A stretch of 64,000 nucleotides of DNA from Streptomyces cellulosae (GCF_000721105.1 NZ_JOEV01000003.1:62001-126000), one strand, 5' to 3'; positions 1 through 8,987 are shown, counted from the first letter of the stretch. Made by a program: numbers and translations. Notes: generated from the sequence alone by a model not told the origin.

Positions 1-707
1 ACGGTCCGCGCACCGAGTACGACAAGGAACTCATGGCCCAGGGCGCGGGCAACGCGGTGTGCGGCGCGCTCGGCGCACTGCCGATGACCGCGGTCATCGT
101 GCGCAGCTCCGCCAACGTGGCGGCGGGCGCCAAGACCAAGGCGTCCCGGGTGCTGCACGGTGTGTGGCTGCTGCTGTTCGCGGCGCTGCTGCCGTCGACG
201 CTGGCGCTCATCCCGCTGCCTGCCCTCGCCGGCATCCTGGTCCACGCGGGCTGGAAGCTGATCCCCTTCCGCGAGATCGTCTCGCTGTGGCGGGAGCACC
301 GCGGTGAGGCGCTGATCCTGGTGGTCACGGCCGTGTCCATCGTCGCGGTGAACATGTTCGAGGGTGTGCTGATCGGTCTGGCCCTGTCCGTGGTCAAGAC
401 CGCCTGGGAGGCCTCGCACCTCAAGCTGGAGATCATCGACAAGGGCGCCGGCCCCGTCCAGGCGTACCTGTCGGGCAACGCGACCTTCCTGAGGCTGCCG
501 AAGATCCTCGACAGCCTGGAGGCACTGCCCCAGGACCGCCCGGTCGAACTGGACCTGTCCGGGCTGCACCACCTGGACCACGCCTGCCGTACGGCCCTGG
601 AGAACTGGGCCGAGCGGCACAGCGCGGTCGGCACGGAACCGGTCCGGGTCACCGAACCGGTCCTGGTCACCGAACGCGAGCCGGTGAAGGCCGCCACCGC
701 TCTGTGA
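1..707 (+). CDS. SulP-family anion transporter, C-terminal part (5' truncated by window edge)
   Basis: The reading frame is open from base 3 to the TGA at 705-707 (234 codons visible), so the start lies upstream of the window. The fragment begins with a membrane segment containing QGAGN and the small-residue run GALGALPMTAVIVRSS, typical of SulP (SLC26-like) permeases. Several more hydrophobic helices follow. After about residue 140 comes a soluble C-terminal STAS-type domain with the strand VELDLSGLHHLDHACRTAL. SulP proteins move sulfate, bicarbonate or other anions across the cytoplasmic membrane. The substrate cannot be told from this fragment; many actinobacterial members are bicarbonate or sulfate candidates. 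Family assignment is firm, function open. Confidence 0.9.
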   Translation, partial: GPRTEYDKELMAQGAGNAVCGALGALPMTAVIVRSSANVAAGAKTKASRVLHGVWLLLFAALLPSTLALIPLPALAGILVHAGWKLIPFREIVSLWREHRGEALILVVTAVSIVAVNMFEGVLIGLALSVVKTAWEASHLKLEIIDKGAGPVQAYLSGNATFLRLPKILDSLEALPQDRPVELDLSGLHHLDHACRTALENWAERHSAVGTEPVRVTEPVLVTEREPVKAATAL

Positions 708-811
708 GCACGCCCGGCGCCTGGTCCCGAGCCCGATCGTGGCCTCGGGCCAGGCGCCGGGCATATCGTTGCAGGAGCAGACATAGCGGACCTCTCGACG
801 AGGAGGCCGGG

Positions 812-1588
812 ATGCTCCAGGAGCTGGTGACGGCGGCCGTGGCAGTCGGTTCGGCCGGGATCGTGTACGTGGCCTCGGCTGCACGGGTCGTCAAGCAGTA
901 CGAGCGCGGGGTGGTCTTCCGGCTCGGGCGGCTCGCGGGTGACGTACGGCCGCCGGGGTTCACCATGGTGGTCCCGTTCGTGGACCGGCTGCACAAGGTG
1001 AACATGCAGATCGTCACGATGCCGGTGCCGGCCCAGGAGGGCATCACCCGCGACAACGTGACGGTGCGGGTGGACGCGGTCGTGTACTTCAAGGTGGTCG
1101 ACGCGGCGCACGCGCTGGTGCGGGTCGAGGACTACAAGTTCGCGGTCTCGCAGATGGCCCAGACCTCCCTGCGTTCGATCATCGGCAAGAGCGATCTGGA
1201 CGACCTCCTCTCCGACCGCGAGAAGCTCAACCAGGGCCTGGAGCTGATGATCGACAGCCCGGCCGTCGGCTGGGGCGTGCAGATCGACCGGGTCGAGATC
1301 AAGGACGTCTCGCTGCCGGACACCATGAAGCGTTCCATGGCCCGGCAGGCCGAGGCGGACCGCGAGCGGCGGGCCCGGATCATCAACGCGGACGCCGAGT
1401 ACCAGGCCTCGAAGAAGCTCGCCGAGGCGGCGCAGCAGATGGAGGACACTCCCGCGGCGCTCCAGTTGCGGCTGCTGCAGACGATCGTCGCGGTCGCCGC
1501 CGAGAAGAACTCGACGCTGGTCCTGCCGTTCCCGGTGGAGCTGTTGCGCTTCCTGGAGCGGGCACAGGACCACCCGGTCGAGCAGTGA
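812..1588 (+). CDS. SPFH/band-7 (slipin-stomatin) membrane protein
   Basis: 258 residues starting at ATG 812, preceded by the Shine-Dalgarno sequence GAGGAGG at 800-806. The frame is open further upstream but that stretch lacks domain character. Residues 4-25 form one hydrophobic membrane anchor. The segment VVKQYERGVVFRLGRL starts a band-7 domain that runs through FTMVVPFVDRLHKVNMQ, VRVDAVVYFKV and the late EIKDVSLPDTMKRSMARQAEADRERRARII. This layout matches bacterial slipins, which scaffold membrane microdomains and often work with NfeD proteases. No NfeD gene is adjacent. It is followed by the Tat-exported protein at 1681 on the same strand. Specific role unknown. Confidence 0.93.
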   Translation: MLQELVTAAVAVGSAGIVYVASAARVVKQYERGVVFRLGRLAGDVRPPGFTMVVPFVDRLHKVNMQIVTMPVPAQEGITRDNVTVRVDAVVYFKVVDAAHALVRVEDYKFAVSQMAQTSLRSIIGKSDLDDLLSDREKLNQGLELMIDSPAVGWGVQIDRVEIKDVSLPDTMKRSMARQAEADRERRARIINADAEYQASKKLAEAAQQMEDTPAALQLRLLQTIVAVAAEKNSTLVLPFPVELLRFLERAQDHPVEQ

Positions 1589-1680
1589 CACGCCCCCTTG
1601 CGTGGTTCCCGGAGTCCGGCCCAGGTGATAGACACGGCGGCGTCACAGTTCCTGTCCGCCAGCAGGAAGGCTGCTCCGTC

Positions 1681-3060
1681 ATGTCCGCAACACGACGTCA
1701 AGTCCTGGCCCGGTCCGGCGCCCTGGGGGTGGGAATCGCCTTCACGGGAGCCCTCAGCGAACTCTTCGCGGGCACCGCCGCCGCGCAGAACCTCGGCCAC
1801 ACCGGCTACGGCCCCCTGGTTCCCGACCCGAAGGGCCTGCTCGACCTGCCGAAAGGTTTCCGCTACCGGGTCCTCTCCCGCGAGGGCGACCAGCTCCGCT
1901 CCGGCGAGGGCAAGGTCCCCTCGAACCACGACGGCATGGCCGCCTTCGCCGGGCGTTCTCCGGGCAGACACGGCCGCGTCCACCTCGTCCGCAACCACGA
2001 GAACCGCACCACCGCCGCCCTCGCCGTCCCGACGGTCGAGGGCCTGACCTACGACCCGGCGGGCAAGGGCGGTTGTACGGCCCTCACGCTGGACTCCCGG
2101 AACAACGTCCTGTCGGAACGGGTCGCCATCGCCGGCACGGCCGTCAACTGCGCGGGCGGACCGACCCCTTGGGGCACCTGGCTGACCTGTGAGGAGACCG
2201 AGGACAAGGCCGGCACCAACGGCTACACCAAGGACCACGGCTTCATCTTCGAGGTCGACCCCACCGACCCGCACCGCTCCGGCGCCGTCCCGCTGACCGC
2301 GATGGGCCGCTTCCAGCACGAGGCGATCGCCGTCGACCCGAAGCGGGGCGTCGTCTACGAGACCGAGGACGCCTTCCTCAAGCCCTTCGGCCTCTTCTAC
2401 CGCTTCCTCCCCGACAAGCCGCTGGGCGGCCTGGGGTCCCTGCGCGCGGGCGGCCGCCTCCAGGCGATGCGCGTGCCCGGTGTACCCGACCTCTCCACCA
2501 TCCAGGAGACAGGCGCCGCTTTCGACGGCGTCGAATGGGTGGACGTGCCGGACCCGCTGGCCGCCGGAACCCCCGTCCGCCTCCAGGACTTCGGCCCGAA
2601 GGGCATCACGCACGCGCAGAAGCTGGAGGGCTGCTACTGGGGCGGGAAGAGCGTCTACTTCGTGTCGTCGTTCGCGCGCAGCGCTGACGGTTCGGCGGCC
2701 GACCACTACGGGCAGATCTGGCGCTACGACCCCTCGGCGCGCCGCCTGACCCTGGTGATCGTCTTCGGCCCGGACACCGATGTCCAGCTCCCCGGCGAGT
2801 CCCCGGACAACATCTGTCTCGCCCCCAGCGGCGGCCTGATGGTCTGCGAGGACGGCAACGGGGCCCAGCACGTCTTCGGCGTGACCCGGCGCGGCGAGGT
2901 GTACGCGATGGCCCGCGGTCGCCAGAACATCGGGACGCCCGAGAAACCGGAGTGGGGCGAGTTCGCCGGAGTGACCTTCTCCCCGGACGGCGAGACGATG
3001 TACGTCAACTGCTACACACCCGGAACGACGTTCGCGGTGACCGGACCGTGGCGTAGGTAA
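1681..3060 (+). CDS. Tat-exported PhoX-like (DUF839) protein, putative alkaline phosphatase
   Basis: 459 residues. ATG 1681 is chosen because it opens directly into a twin-arginine signal (TRRQVL, hydrophobic core, then AAA-Q), whereas the upstream extension is unstructured. The mature part carries the PhoX/DUF839 hallmarks: HDGMAAF, LVRNHENR, GGCTAL, CAGGPTPWGTWLTCEET and, near the end, SPDNICLAPSGGLMVCEDGNG. PhoX enzymes are periplasmic or secreted metal-dependent phosphatases folding as a propeller. Acidic and cysteine motifs of the family are visible, but catalytic competence was not tested. No PHO-box direct repeats were noticed upstream. Confidence 0.88.
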   Translation: MSATRRQVLARSGALGVGIAFTGALSELFAGTAAAQNLGHTGYGPLVPDPKGLLDLPKGFRYRVLSREGDQLRSGEGKVPSNHDGMAAFAGRSPGRHGRVHLVRNHENRTTAALAVPTVEGLTYDPAGKGGCTALTLDSRNNVLSERVAIAGTAVNCAGGPTPWGTWLTCEETEDKAGTNGYTKDHGFIFEVDPTDPHRSGAVPLTAMGRFQHEAIAVDPKRGVVYETEDAFLKPFGLFYRFLPDKPLGGLGSLRAGGRLQAMRVPGVPDLSTIQETGAAFDGVEWVDVPDPLAAGTPVRLQDFGPKGITHAQKLEGCYWGGKSVYFVSSFARSADGSAADHYGQIWRYDPSARRLTLVIVFGPDTDVQLPGESPDNICLAPSGGLMVCEDGNGAQHVFGVTRRGEVYAMARGRQNIGTPEKPEWGEFAGVTFSPDGETMYVNCYTPGTTFAVTGPWRR

Positions 3061-3081
3061 CCGGGCCGGAAGGGGTGCCCT

Positions 3082-3963
3082 GTGGCCGACACGGACCATC
3101 GACGGAAGCCGGGCAAGAAGGGGAAGACCGATCTGGTGGAGCTGCTGCGCGTGCCGGGCGGCGAGGCGGTCGATCTGTCCTCCTGCGACACCGGCTCCGC
3201 CCCTGTCGGCCCCCGGGACAAGAGTGCGGCCCGGTCGGCCACCGCCCGTATCGGCGAGCACCTCGCCGACCTGCAGGAACGCCTGTTCGCGGCGAGCACG
3301 GCGGGCGACCGGCGCCGGGTGCTGCTGGTGTTGCAGGGCATGGACACCAGCGGCAAGGGCGGCACGATCAAGCACGTCATCGGCTTCTGCAACCCGTCCG
3401 GCTGCCGGGTCCGGGCGTTCCAGGCACCCACCGCCGAGGAGCGGGCGCACCACTTCCTGTGGCGCGTCGAGCAGTCCCTCCCGCGCCCCGGCGAGCTCGG
3501 CATCTTCGACCGTTCGCAGTACGAGGACGTCCTCGTCGCCCGTGTCCGCGCGCTCGCGGACACGGGCGAGATCGAGCGCCGCTACGACGAGATCAACCGC
3601 TTCGAGAAGTCCCTCACCGACGACGGCACGACCGTGATCAAGTGCTTCCTGCACATCTCCTACGAGGAACAGCGCCGCCGTCTGCTCAAGCGCCTGGACC
3701 GCCCGGACAAGCACTGGAAGTTCAGCCCGTCCGACATCGACGACCGCGCGCTGTGGCCGGCGTTCCAGGAGGCGTACGAGATCGCGCTGGAGCGTTGCTC
3801 GACCCCGTACGCCCCCTGGTACGTGATCCCTTCGGACCACAAGTGGTACCGGAACTGGGCGGTGGGCCGGCTCCTCCTGGAGCATCTGAGGGCGCTCGGT
3901 CCGCAGTACCCGCAAGCCGGCTTCGACATCGACGAGTGCCGGAGGCGACTGCGCGCGCGGTGA
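3082..3963 (+). CDS. ppk2: PPK2-family polyphosphate:nucleotide phosphotransferase
   Basis: 293 residues from GTG 3082, with GGAAGGGG at 3068-3075 as ribosome site. PPK2 enzymes transfer phosphate between polyphosphate and nucleotides. Walker A is at residues 86-94 (GMDTSGKGG) and the Walker B/DRS segment FDRSQYEDV at 142-150. The lid region carries the arginine-rich EEQRRRLLKRLDRPDKHWKF. Length and motifs fit single-domain PPK2. The Walker A has Thr-Ser where many members have Ala-Ala or Ala-Ser. The gene lies 29 bp before the FAD-Rieske oxidoreductase on the same strand. Whether it prefers ADP, GDP or AMP cannot be judged from sequence reading alone. Confidence 0.93.
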   Translation: MADTDHRRKPGKKGKTDLVELLRVPGGEAVDLSSCDTGSAPVGPRDKSAARSATARIGEHLADLQERLFAASTAGDRRRVLLVLQGMDTSGKGGTIKHVIGFCNPSGCRVRAFQAPTAEERAHHFLWRVEQSLPRPGELGIFDRSQYEDVLVARVRALADTGEIERRYDEINRFEKSLTDDGTTVIKCFLHISYEEQRRRLLKRLDRPDKHWKFSPSDIDDRALWPAFQEAYEIALERCSTPYAPWYVIPSDHKWYRNWAVGRLLLEHLRALGPQYPQAGFDIDECRRRLRAR

Positions 3964-3992
3964 ACCGGCCCGGTTGGGGTACTCGGCCCCGC

Positions 3993-5507
3993 ATGACCGA
4001 GAACCCGCACGTCAGCGGCTCGTACTGGCTCGAGACCGCCCCCGGTCCTGACCGGCCCGCACTCGTGGACGACCTCACGGTGGACGTCGCCGTCATCGGC
4101 GGCGGGATCGCCGGGCTGAGCACGGCCTGGGAGCTGGCGCGGGCGGGGCGCCAGGTGGCGGTGCTGGAAGCCGACCGGGTCGCGGCCGGCGTCACCGGGC
4201 ACACCACCGCCAAGCTCACCGCGCTGCACACCCTGATCTACGACAAGCTGCGCCGCACCCGGGGCCCCGAGGGCGCCCGGCTGTACGCCCGCTCGCAGAG
4301 CGAGGCGATCGAGCGGGCCGCCGAGATCGCGGGCGAGCTGGGCATCGACTGCGACTGGGAGCCCCGCAGCGCGTACACGTACGCCCGTGACGCGGGCCGG
4401 GTGGAGGAGCTGCGGGCGGAGGCGCGGGCCGCGCGGGAGGCGGGGCTGCCGGCGTCGTTCGTCACGGAGACCGGGCTGCCGTTCCCGGTGGCGGGCGCGG
4501 TGAGGGTGACGGGGCAGGCGCAGTTCCATCCGCGCAAGTACCTGCTGGCCCTCGTCGACGACCTGGTCCGGCAGGGGGCGCACGTGCACGAGCACACGAC
4601 GGTCGTCGGTCTGGAGGAGGGCGAGCCGTGCCGGCTGACCACCGACACGGGAGCGACCGTGACCGCCCGGGACGTCGTGGTCGCCACCCACTACCCCGTC
4701 TTCGACCGGGCGCTGCTGTTCACCCGGCTCCATCCGCGCCGCGAGCTGGTCGTCGCCGGGACGGTGAGCGCCGACCGGGATCCGGAGGGCATGTACATCA
4801 CCCCGGACGAGGGCACGCGCTCGGTCCGTACGGCACCGCACGGCGAGGACCGTCTCCTGGTCGTCACCGGGGAGCACTTCACGCCCGGCACCGCCGACAC
4901 CCGGGCCCGCTTCCAGCACCTGGCCGACTGGGCCGCCGAGCACTTCCCGGACGTCACCCTCACCCACGCCTGGGCCACCCAGGACAACGACCCCACGGAC
5001 ACCGTCCCGCTGGTCGGCCCGCTGCACCCGGGCGCGCACCACACCTACGTCGCCACCGGTTTCGGCGGCTGGGGCATGAGCGGCGGAATGATGGCGGGCC
5101 GGCTGCTCACCGCGCTGATCACCGGCGAGAAGTGCGCGTGGAGCGAGCTGTACGACCCGCGCCGGCTGCGCTCGACCATGCGCGAGGCCCCGTCGTTCCT
5201 CAAGACCCAGGCCGAGGTCGCCCGCCACTTCGTCGGCGACCGGCTGCGTCCCTCACCGCCGGTCGAGTCCCTGCCGCCCGGTGAGGGCTCCGTCGTGCGC
5301 ACCGAGGGCGGCCGGCTCGCGGTGTACCGGGACGAGGCCGGCAATCTGCACGCCCTCTCCGCGCGCTGCACCCACCTGGGCTGCCTGGTCGCCTTCAACG
5401 CCGCCGAACGGGCCTGGGAGTGCCCCTGCCACGGCTCCCGCTTCGACACGGACGGCAAGGTGATCCAGGGCCCGGCGATCCGGCCGCTGGAGCAGCGGGA
5501 CATCTGA
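3993..5507 (+). CDS. FAD-dependent oxidoreductase with C-terminal Rieske [2Fe-2S] domain
   Basis: 504 residues; ATG 3993 starts just before the conserved SGSYWLET segment. The N-terminal half is a DAO-type FAD fold with the dinucleotide motif GGGIAG at residues 36-41, a following acidic residue in VLEADRVAAG, and ATGFGGWGMSGG before the C-terminal domain. Residues about 420-504 form a Rieske domain with ligands C459/H461 (CTHLGC) and C477/H480 (CPCHGS). Such fusions are recurrent in actinobacteria and cyanobacteria, but their substrate is generally unassigned. No signal peptide is evident, so it is probably cytoplasmic. It follows ppk2 by 29 bp and may be co-transcribed. Confidence 0.92.
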   Translation: MTENPHVSGSYWLETAPGPDRPALVDDLTVDVAVIGGGIAGLSTAWELARAGRQVAVLEADRVAAGVTGHTTAKLTALHTLIYDKLRRTRGPEGARLYARSQSEAIERAAEIAGELGIDCDWEPRSAYTYARDAGRVEELRAEARAAREAGLPASFVTETGLPFPVAGAVRVTGQAQFHPRKYLLALVDDLVRQGAHVHEHTTVVGLEEGEPCRLTTDTGATVTARDVVVATHYPVFDRALLFTRLHPRRELVVAGTVSADRDPEGMYITPDEGTRSVRTAPHGEDRLLVVTGEHFTPGTADTRARFQHLADWAAEHFPDVTLTHAWATQDNDPTDTVPLVGPLHPGAHHTYVATGFGGWGMSGGMMAGRLLTALITGEKCAWSELYDPRRLRSTMREAPSFLKTQAEVARHFVGDRLRPSPPVESLPPGEGSVVRTEGGRLAVYRDEAGNLHALSARCTHLGCLVAFNAAERAWECPCHGSRFDTDGKVIQGPAIRPLEQRDI

Positions 5508-5584
5508 CGCGCCCGGACAGCTGACCGGGTGACATCCCCGCCGCGTCGGTACCGACAAGAAGCCGATCATCATACCTTCGTACT

Positions 5585-6460
5585 GTGATCAGTCGCGTAC
5601 ATGATGTCACCCTTGCCTGGGTCCTGGGCGCGACCCTCGCCTCCCTCACCGGCTGCGGCACCGCCCAGGAGACTCCGGCCGCCCACCCAGGCGCCCACCC
5701 GGCCCCGTCCGCGCCCCGCGCAGCGATCCCGTCGTCCTCGTCGTCCCGTCCCCCCACGCTCGCACCCGGCCCCGGCGGCCTGACCCCCGTCTTCAGGAAC
5801 GGCCCGAGGACCCACGGCAGGACTGTCGCACTCACCTTCGACGCCGACATGACCGCCGACGAGGGGCCACGGGCCGCGGCGGGCGAACGGTTCGACAACC
5901 CTCGGCTCATCGCGGCGCTGCGGGCGCTGAAGGTACCGGCGACGGTGTTCATGACGGGCCGGTGGGCCGAGCAGTACCCGGTGCAGGCCCGGTCCATCGG
6001 CCGCGACCCGCTCTTCGAGATCGCCAACCACTCCTACAGCCACCACGCCTTCACCGGCGACTGCTACGACCTGCCCACCCTCTCCCAGGACCGGATGCGC
6101 GCGGACGTGGAACGGGCGTACACCGCCTTCCGCAGGGCCGGGGTCCCGGAGCCGATGCCGTACTTCCGCTTCCCCGGCGGCTGCTACGACCGGCTGGCCC
6201 TCAAGACCCTGACCTCGGCCGGTGTGACCGTCGTGCAGTGGGACGTGGTGAGCGGGGACGCCTTCGCCACGGACGCGGACGCCGTGGCCCGGCAGGTGCT
6301 GGACGGGGTGCGGCCGGGGTCGGTGGTGGTCATGCACTGCACGACGAGTGCCGCGCCGGTGACCGAGCGGGCGGTCCGGACCGTGGTGCCGGAGCTGCGC
6401 CGACGGGGCTTCCGGTTCGTGAAGGTCTCCGAGCTGATCGGGGACGCGTCCGGACGGTGA
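5585..6460 (+). CDS. polysaccharide deacetylase (NodB homology) lipoprotein
   Basis: 291 residues from GTG 5585. The N-terminus is a lipoprotein signal with lipobox LTGC (C24), followed by a Pro/Ala/Ser-rich spacer (about 25-65). The NodB domain follows: metal motif TFDAD (D86, D88), the zinc histidines in NHSYSHH (H149, H153) and the RFPGGCYD motif (from R195). This is a complete carbohydrate esterase 4 metal site. It should act outside the cell, anchored to the membrane, on N-acetylated glycans such as peptidoglycan or chitin-like polymers. The substrate is not defined. A second, unrelated NodB protein is encoded at 36665. Confidence 0.93.
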   Translation: MISRVHDVTLAWVLGATLASLTGCGTAQETPAAHPGAHPAPSAPRAAIPSSSSSRPPTLAPGPGGLTPVFRNGPRTHGRTVALTFDADMTADEGPRAAAGERFDNPRLIAALRALKVPATVFMTGRWAEQYPVQARSIGRDPLFEIANHSYSHHAFTGDCYDLPTLSQDRMRADVERAYTAFRRAGVPEPMPYFRFPGGCYDRLALKTLTSAGVTVVQWDVVSGDAFATDADAVARQVLDGVRPGSVVVMHCTTSAAPVTERAVRTVVPELRRRGFRFVKVSELIGDASGR

Positions 6461-6482
6461 CGACCGGCCTACGCTGGGACGC

Positions 6483-6662
6483 ATGAGCGAGGACGACTAC
6501 TGCCTGACCGACGCGACCAGGCCGCCCGAGGCGGACGGGCCTCCGTATGCGGACTGCGTGCTGTGCCGGCAGCCGACGGAGTACCCGGAGTCGTACAAAG
6601 GGATCACGCTGTGCCCGGTCTGCGAGTGGCAGGAAGCGCAGCGCACGGCGTGTTCGGGGTGA
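6483..6662 (+). CDS. small protein with two CxxC motifs (zinc-ribbon-like), 59 residues
   Basis: A short frame read directly from the sequence: ATG 6483 to TGA 6660-6662. It has an acidic N-terminus (MSEDDYCLTD), then CVLC at residues 25-28 and CPVC at 44-47, a spacing expected for a rubredoxin-like or zinc-ribbon metal site. A further Cys lies near the C-terminus. It begins 22 bp after the deacetylase lipoprotein and ends just before the convergent membrane gene at 6672, so it fills an otherwise empty gap. Function unknown; the evenly spaced cysteine pairs and good codon bias make a chance frame unlikely. Confidence 0.72.
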   Translation: MSEDDYCLTDATRPPEADGPPYADCVLCRQPTEYPESYKGITLCPVCEWQEAQRTACSG

Positions 6663-6671
6663 CCGGGGCCC

Positions 6672-7343
6672 TCAGGGCGACCTGCGGGAGGTGAGCGCGC
6701 AGGCCGTCGCGGTGGCGGCGGCCGCGAGCAGGGCCGCACCCGCGAGCGGCAGCAGCGGGAAGTCGACGGTGCCGGAGCGGGAGCCGGTGACCAGGCCGCT
6801 GACCGCCGCCTGGGCCGGGGATCCCGACACCACCAGCGCCAGCAGGGCCGCGAGCAGCAGTGCGGGGACCGCCCGGCCGGTCGAGCGCAGCAGCGGCCAG
6901 GTGGTGAGGGCCCCGACGGCCGTGCCGAGCAGGGCACAGGCCAGCGCGGCGAGCAGTCCGGCCACGGCCGCCTGGAGCGGGGGTACGCGGGTCTGGTGGT
7001 CGGAGCTCGCGGGATCGCTGATCCACGTGACGACGACGGTCGCTACCGCGCCGAGTGCCGCCGAGGCGCCCCATGCCACCAGCAGCCGGGCGAGATGGGC
7101 CCGCCCGGGCCCGACCGCCGCGGCCACGCAGTGGCCGGCCGCCGGCGGCTCGCCGGTGACACAGATCCGCACCAGCCAGGCGGCGACGGGCAGCAACGCC
7201 GCTGCCGCGTAGCCGAGCGAGTCGAGCACCGGCTGGCCGCCCTGCACACCGACGCCCAGGAAGGCGGCGTACAGGATGAACGGCGGCAGCCAGCGCTGGG
7301 AGCGGGCGAGCAGGGCGGCCTGGTAGCGGAGGAGGGCGGTCAC
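6672..7343 (-). CDS. hydrophobic membrane protein, probable permease subunit of the adjacent ABC exporter
   Basis: 223 residues, about six hydrophobic segments separated by short Arg-containing loops (for example RYQAALLARSQRW at the start and SRRSP at the end). No signature beyond general ABC-2 permease appearance was recognised. Its start overlaps the stop of the ATPase gene (ATGA at 7340-7343), so the two are almost certainly translated together. The pairing suggests a two-component ABC exporter with unknown cargo. Family placement rests mainly on context. Confidence 0.7.
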   Translation of the reverse strand: MTALLRYQAALLARSQRWLPPFILYAAFLGVGVQGGQPVLDSLGYAAAALLPVAAWLVRICVTGEPPAAGHCVAAAVGPGRAHLARLLVAWGASAALGAVATVVVTWISDPASSDHQTRVPPLQAAVAGLLAALACALLGTAVGALTTWPLLRSTGRAVPALLLAALLALVVSGSPAQAAVSGLVTGSRSGTVDFPLLPLAGAALLAAAATATACALTSRRSP

Positions 7344-8212
7344 CTGTGGTCTTCCTGGTCGTGGGGAATGTGCGGGGTGTCGGCGCGGATCACGCTCAGC
7401 ACGTGCCAGGGCGGGCGGGCCGTGAGCAGGTCGCGGAGCAGGACGTCCGAGTGGGAGGCGGGGACGGTGAGGCGGTAGGTGCCGGGGGTCGGCTCCTCGG
7501 CCCGGGTGTGGGGCGCGGTCGGCGGTCGCCGGTCGGGCGGCCCCTGCACTTCGACGACGACATACGGGCCGACCGGTGACGTCACCTGTTCGGTACGGCG
7601 GTTGAGCGTGCCGTCGTGCACGCGGTACGTCGCGTCGGGGACGCCCGCCAAGCGGCTCGGGTCGTGGTCCACGAACACGACGGCCCCACCCGCGGCGGTG
7701 CGTTCGGCGACGGCCCGCTCCAGTTCGCCCCGGGCCTCGGTGTCCAGCCCCGTCCAGGCCTCGTCGAGGACGAGCAGCTCCGGTTCGGCGAGGAGCGCCT
7801 GCGCCACGGCGACCTTCTGGCTGCTGCCCTTGGAGAGCTGCGTCATCGGGGTCCGGGCGTACGGGGCCGCGCCGAAGCGGGTGAGCCAGTCGTCCGCGGC
7901 GCGGGCGGCCGCCGCCCTCGTGAGGCCGTGCACGGTGCCGAGGTGGGTGAGGTAGCCGACCGGGGTGAAGGGAAGGGCGGACGGGAAGCGCTCGGGGACG
8001 TAGGCGGTGCGGGGACGGCCGCTCACGCGGCCCTCCGTCGGAGCCTCCGTGCGGGCGAGGAGGCGCAGGAGAGTGGATTTGCCGGTGCCGTTGGTTCCTT
8101 CCACGCGGATGAGTTCGCCCGCGTTGATCGTCAGGTCGATGCCGCGTAGGACCCAGGGGCCGCGGATGGTGTATCGGCGGCCCACGTCGTCCAGTCGGAG
8201 AGCGCGCTGCAT
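7340..8212 (-). CDS. ABC transporter ATP-binding protein
   Basis: About 290 residues. The domain opens at LRLDDVGRRYTIRGPWVLRG. Walker A is GTNGTGKST, the signature region LSKGSSQKV and Walker B LLVLDEAWTG, all in canonical order. A C-terminal extension of roughly 70 residues (from about 'VVVEVQGPPDRRPP') follows the nucleotide-binding domain. The ATG at 8212 is favoured because it abuts the conserved domain. An in-frame ATG at 8242 would add ten residues; neither has a clear Shine-Dalgarno. The signature has SKGSS rather than LSGGQ, a common variation in exporter ATPases. Works with the downstream membrane gene. Confidence 0.85.
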   Translation of the reverse strand: MQRALRLDDVGRRYTIRGPWVLRGIDLTINAGELIRVEGTNGTGKSTLLRLLARTEAPTEGRVSGRPRTAYVPERFPSALPFTPVGYLTHLGTVHGLTRAAAARAADDWLTRFGAAPYARTPMTQLSKGSSQKVAVAQALLAEPELLVLDEAWTGLDTEARGELERAVAERTAAGGAVVFVDHDPSRLAGVPDATYRVHDGTLNRRTEQVTSPVGPYVVVEVQGPPDRRPPTAPHTRAEEPTPGTYRLTVPASHSDVLLRDLLTARPPWHVLSVIRADTPHIPHDQEDHR

Positions 8213-8270
8213 GGGGACATCATGGCTGGGGCCACGCATCACCGCGCTGCCGAGTTGGCAGACTGGGCCT

Positions 8271-8987
8271 GTGAGCGAAGAGTCGACGTCTGTGAGTGAC
8301 AGCCCTTTCCGGTCCGAGCCCAGCGCGCGAGATCACGCGCCGCAGTTCGTGCTGCCCCTGGTCGTACGCCTGGAGCGGGGCGATCCCCCGGCTCGGACCG
8401 ACGCCCTGGAGACGGCCGCCCGGGCTGTCCTGGTGATGCTCGGTGACGAGCGGTCGGCCGGGGAGGGCGAGTGGGCGCAGGCGATACGGGACTGGCAGGA
8501 CGCGCGGATCCGTAAGGTGGTGCGGCGGGCCCGGGGGGCCGAGTGGCGGCGGGCCGAGGCGTTGGCCGGGATCACGGTGACCGGGAAGTCGGCGCAGGTG
8601 CGGGTGTTTCCGCCCGTGCCCCTGGACGGCTGGCCCAAGGACCTGGCGCGGCTCCAGGTGTCCGGTACCGACCTCGACGATCCGGAGCCGCCGGTGGCCG
8701 CGGACCCGTCGGCGCCCGTGCTGTGGCTGAACCCGGACCTGGACATGTCGGCCGGGAAGGCCATGGCGCAGACCGGTCACGGGGCCCAACTCGCCTGGTG
8801 GGAGCTGTCGGACGCGGAGCGGGCCGACTGGCGGGACGCGGGCTTCCCGCTCGCCGTGCGGACCGCCGACCCCGGCCGCTGGGGTGAACTGACCACGAGC
8901 GGGCTGCCGTTGGTACGCGACGCCGGCTTCACCGAGATCGCCCCCGGCTCGTGCACGGTGGTCGCCGACCATCCGGCGCTGCGGTGA
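8271..8987 (+). CDS. Pth2-family peptidyl-tRNA hydrolase-like protein
   Basis: 238 residues if GTG 8271 is used; a second GTG at 8292 is possible. The C-terminal half contains the Pth2-type stretch LNPDLDMSAGKAMAQTGHGAQLAWW, where Lys and the GHGAQ loop correspond to the family's active site (usually KGKxxAQCxHA). The N-terminal ~110 residues are charged and helical with no assigned domain. Pth2 proteins recycle peptidyl-tRNA, but the actinobacterial long form has not clearly been shown to do so. It diverges from the ABC exporter genes across a short intergenic region. Confidence 0.78.
   Translation: MSEESTSVSDSPFRSEPSARDHAPQFVLPLVVRLERGDPPARTDALETAARAVLVMLGDERSAGEGEWAQAIRDWQDARIRKVVRRARGAEWRRAEALAGITVTGKSAQVRVFPPVPLDGWPKDLARLQVSGTDLDDPEPPVAADPSAPVLWLNPDLDMSAGKAMAQTGHGAQLAWWELSDAERADWRDAGFPLAVRTADPGRWGELTTSGLPLVRDAGFTEIAPGSCTVVADHPALR

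Noticed and set aside
1132..3915. 927-codon open frame on the minus strand
   Set aside because: It lies entirely antisense to the SPFH, PhoX-like and PPK2 genes; its Arg/Gly/Ala-rich translation is typical of GC-rich shadow frames and has no start context.
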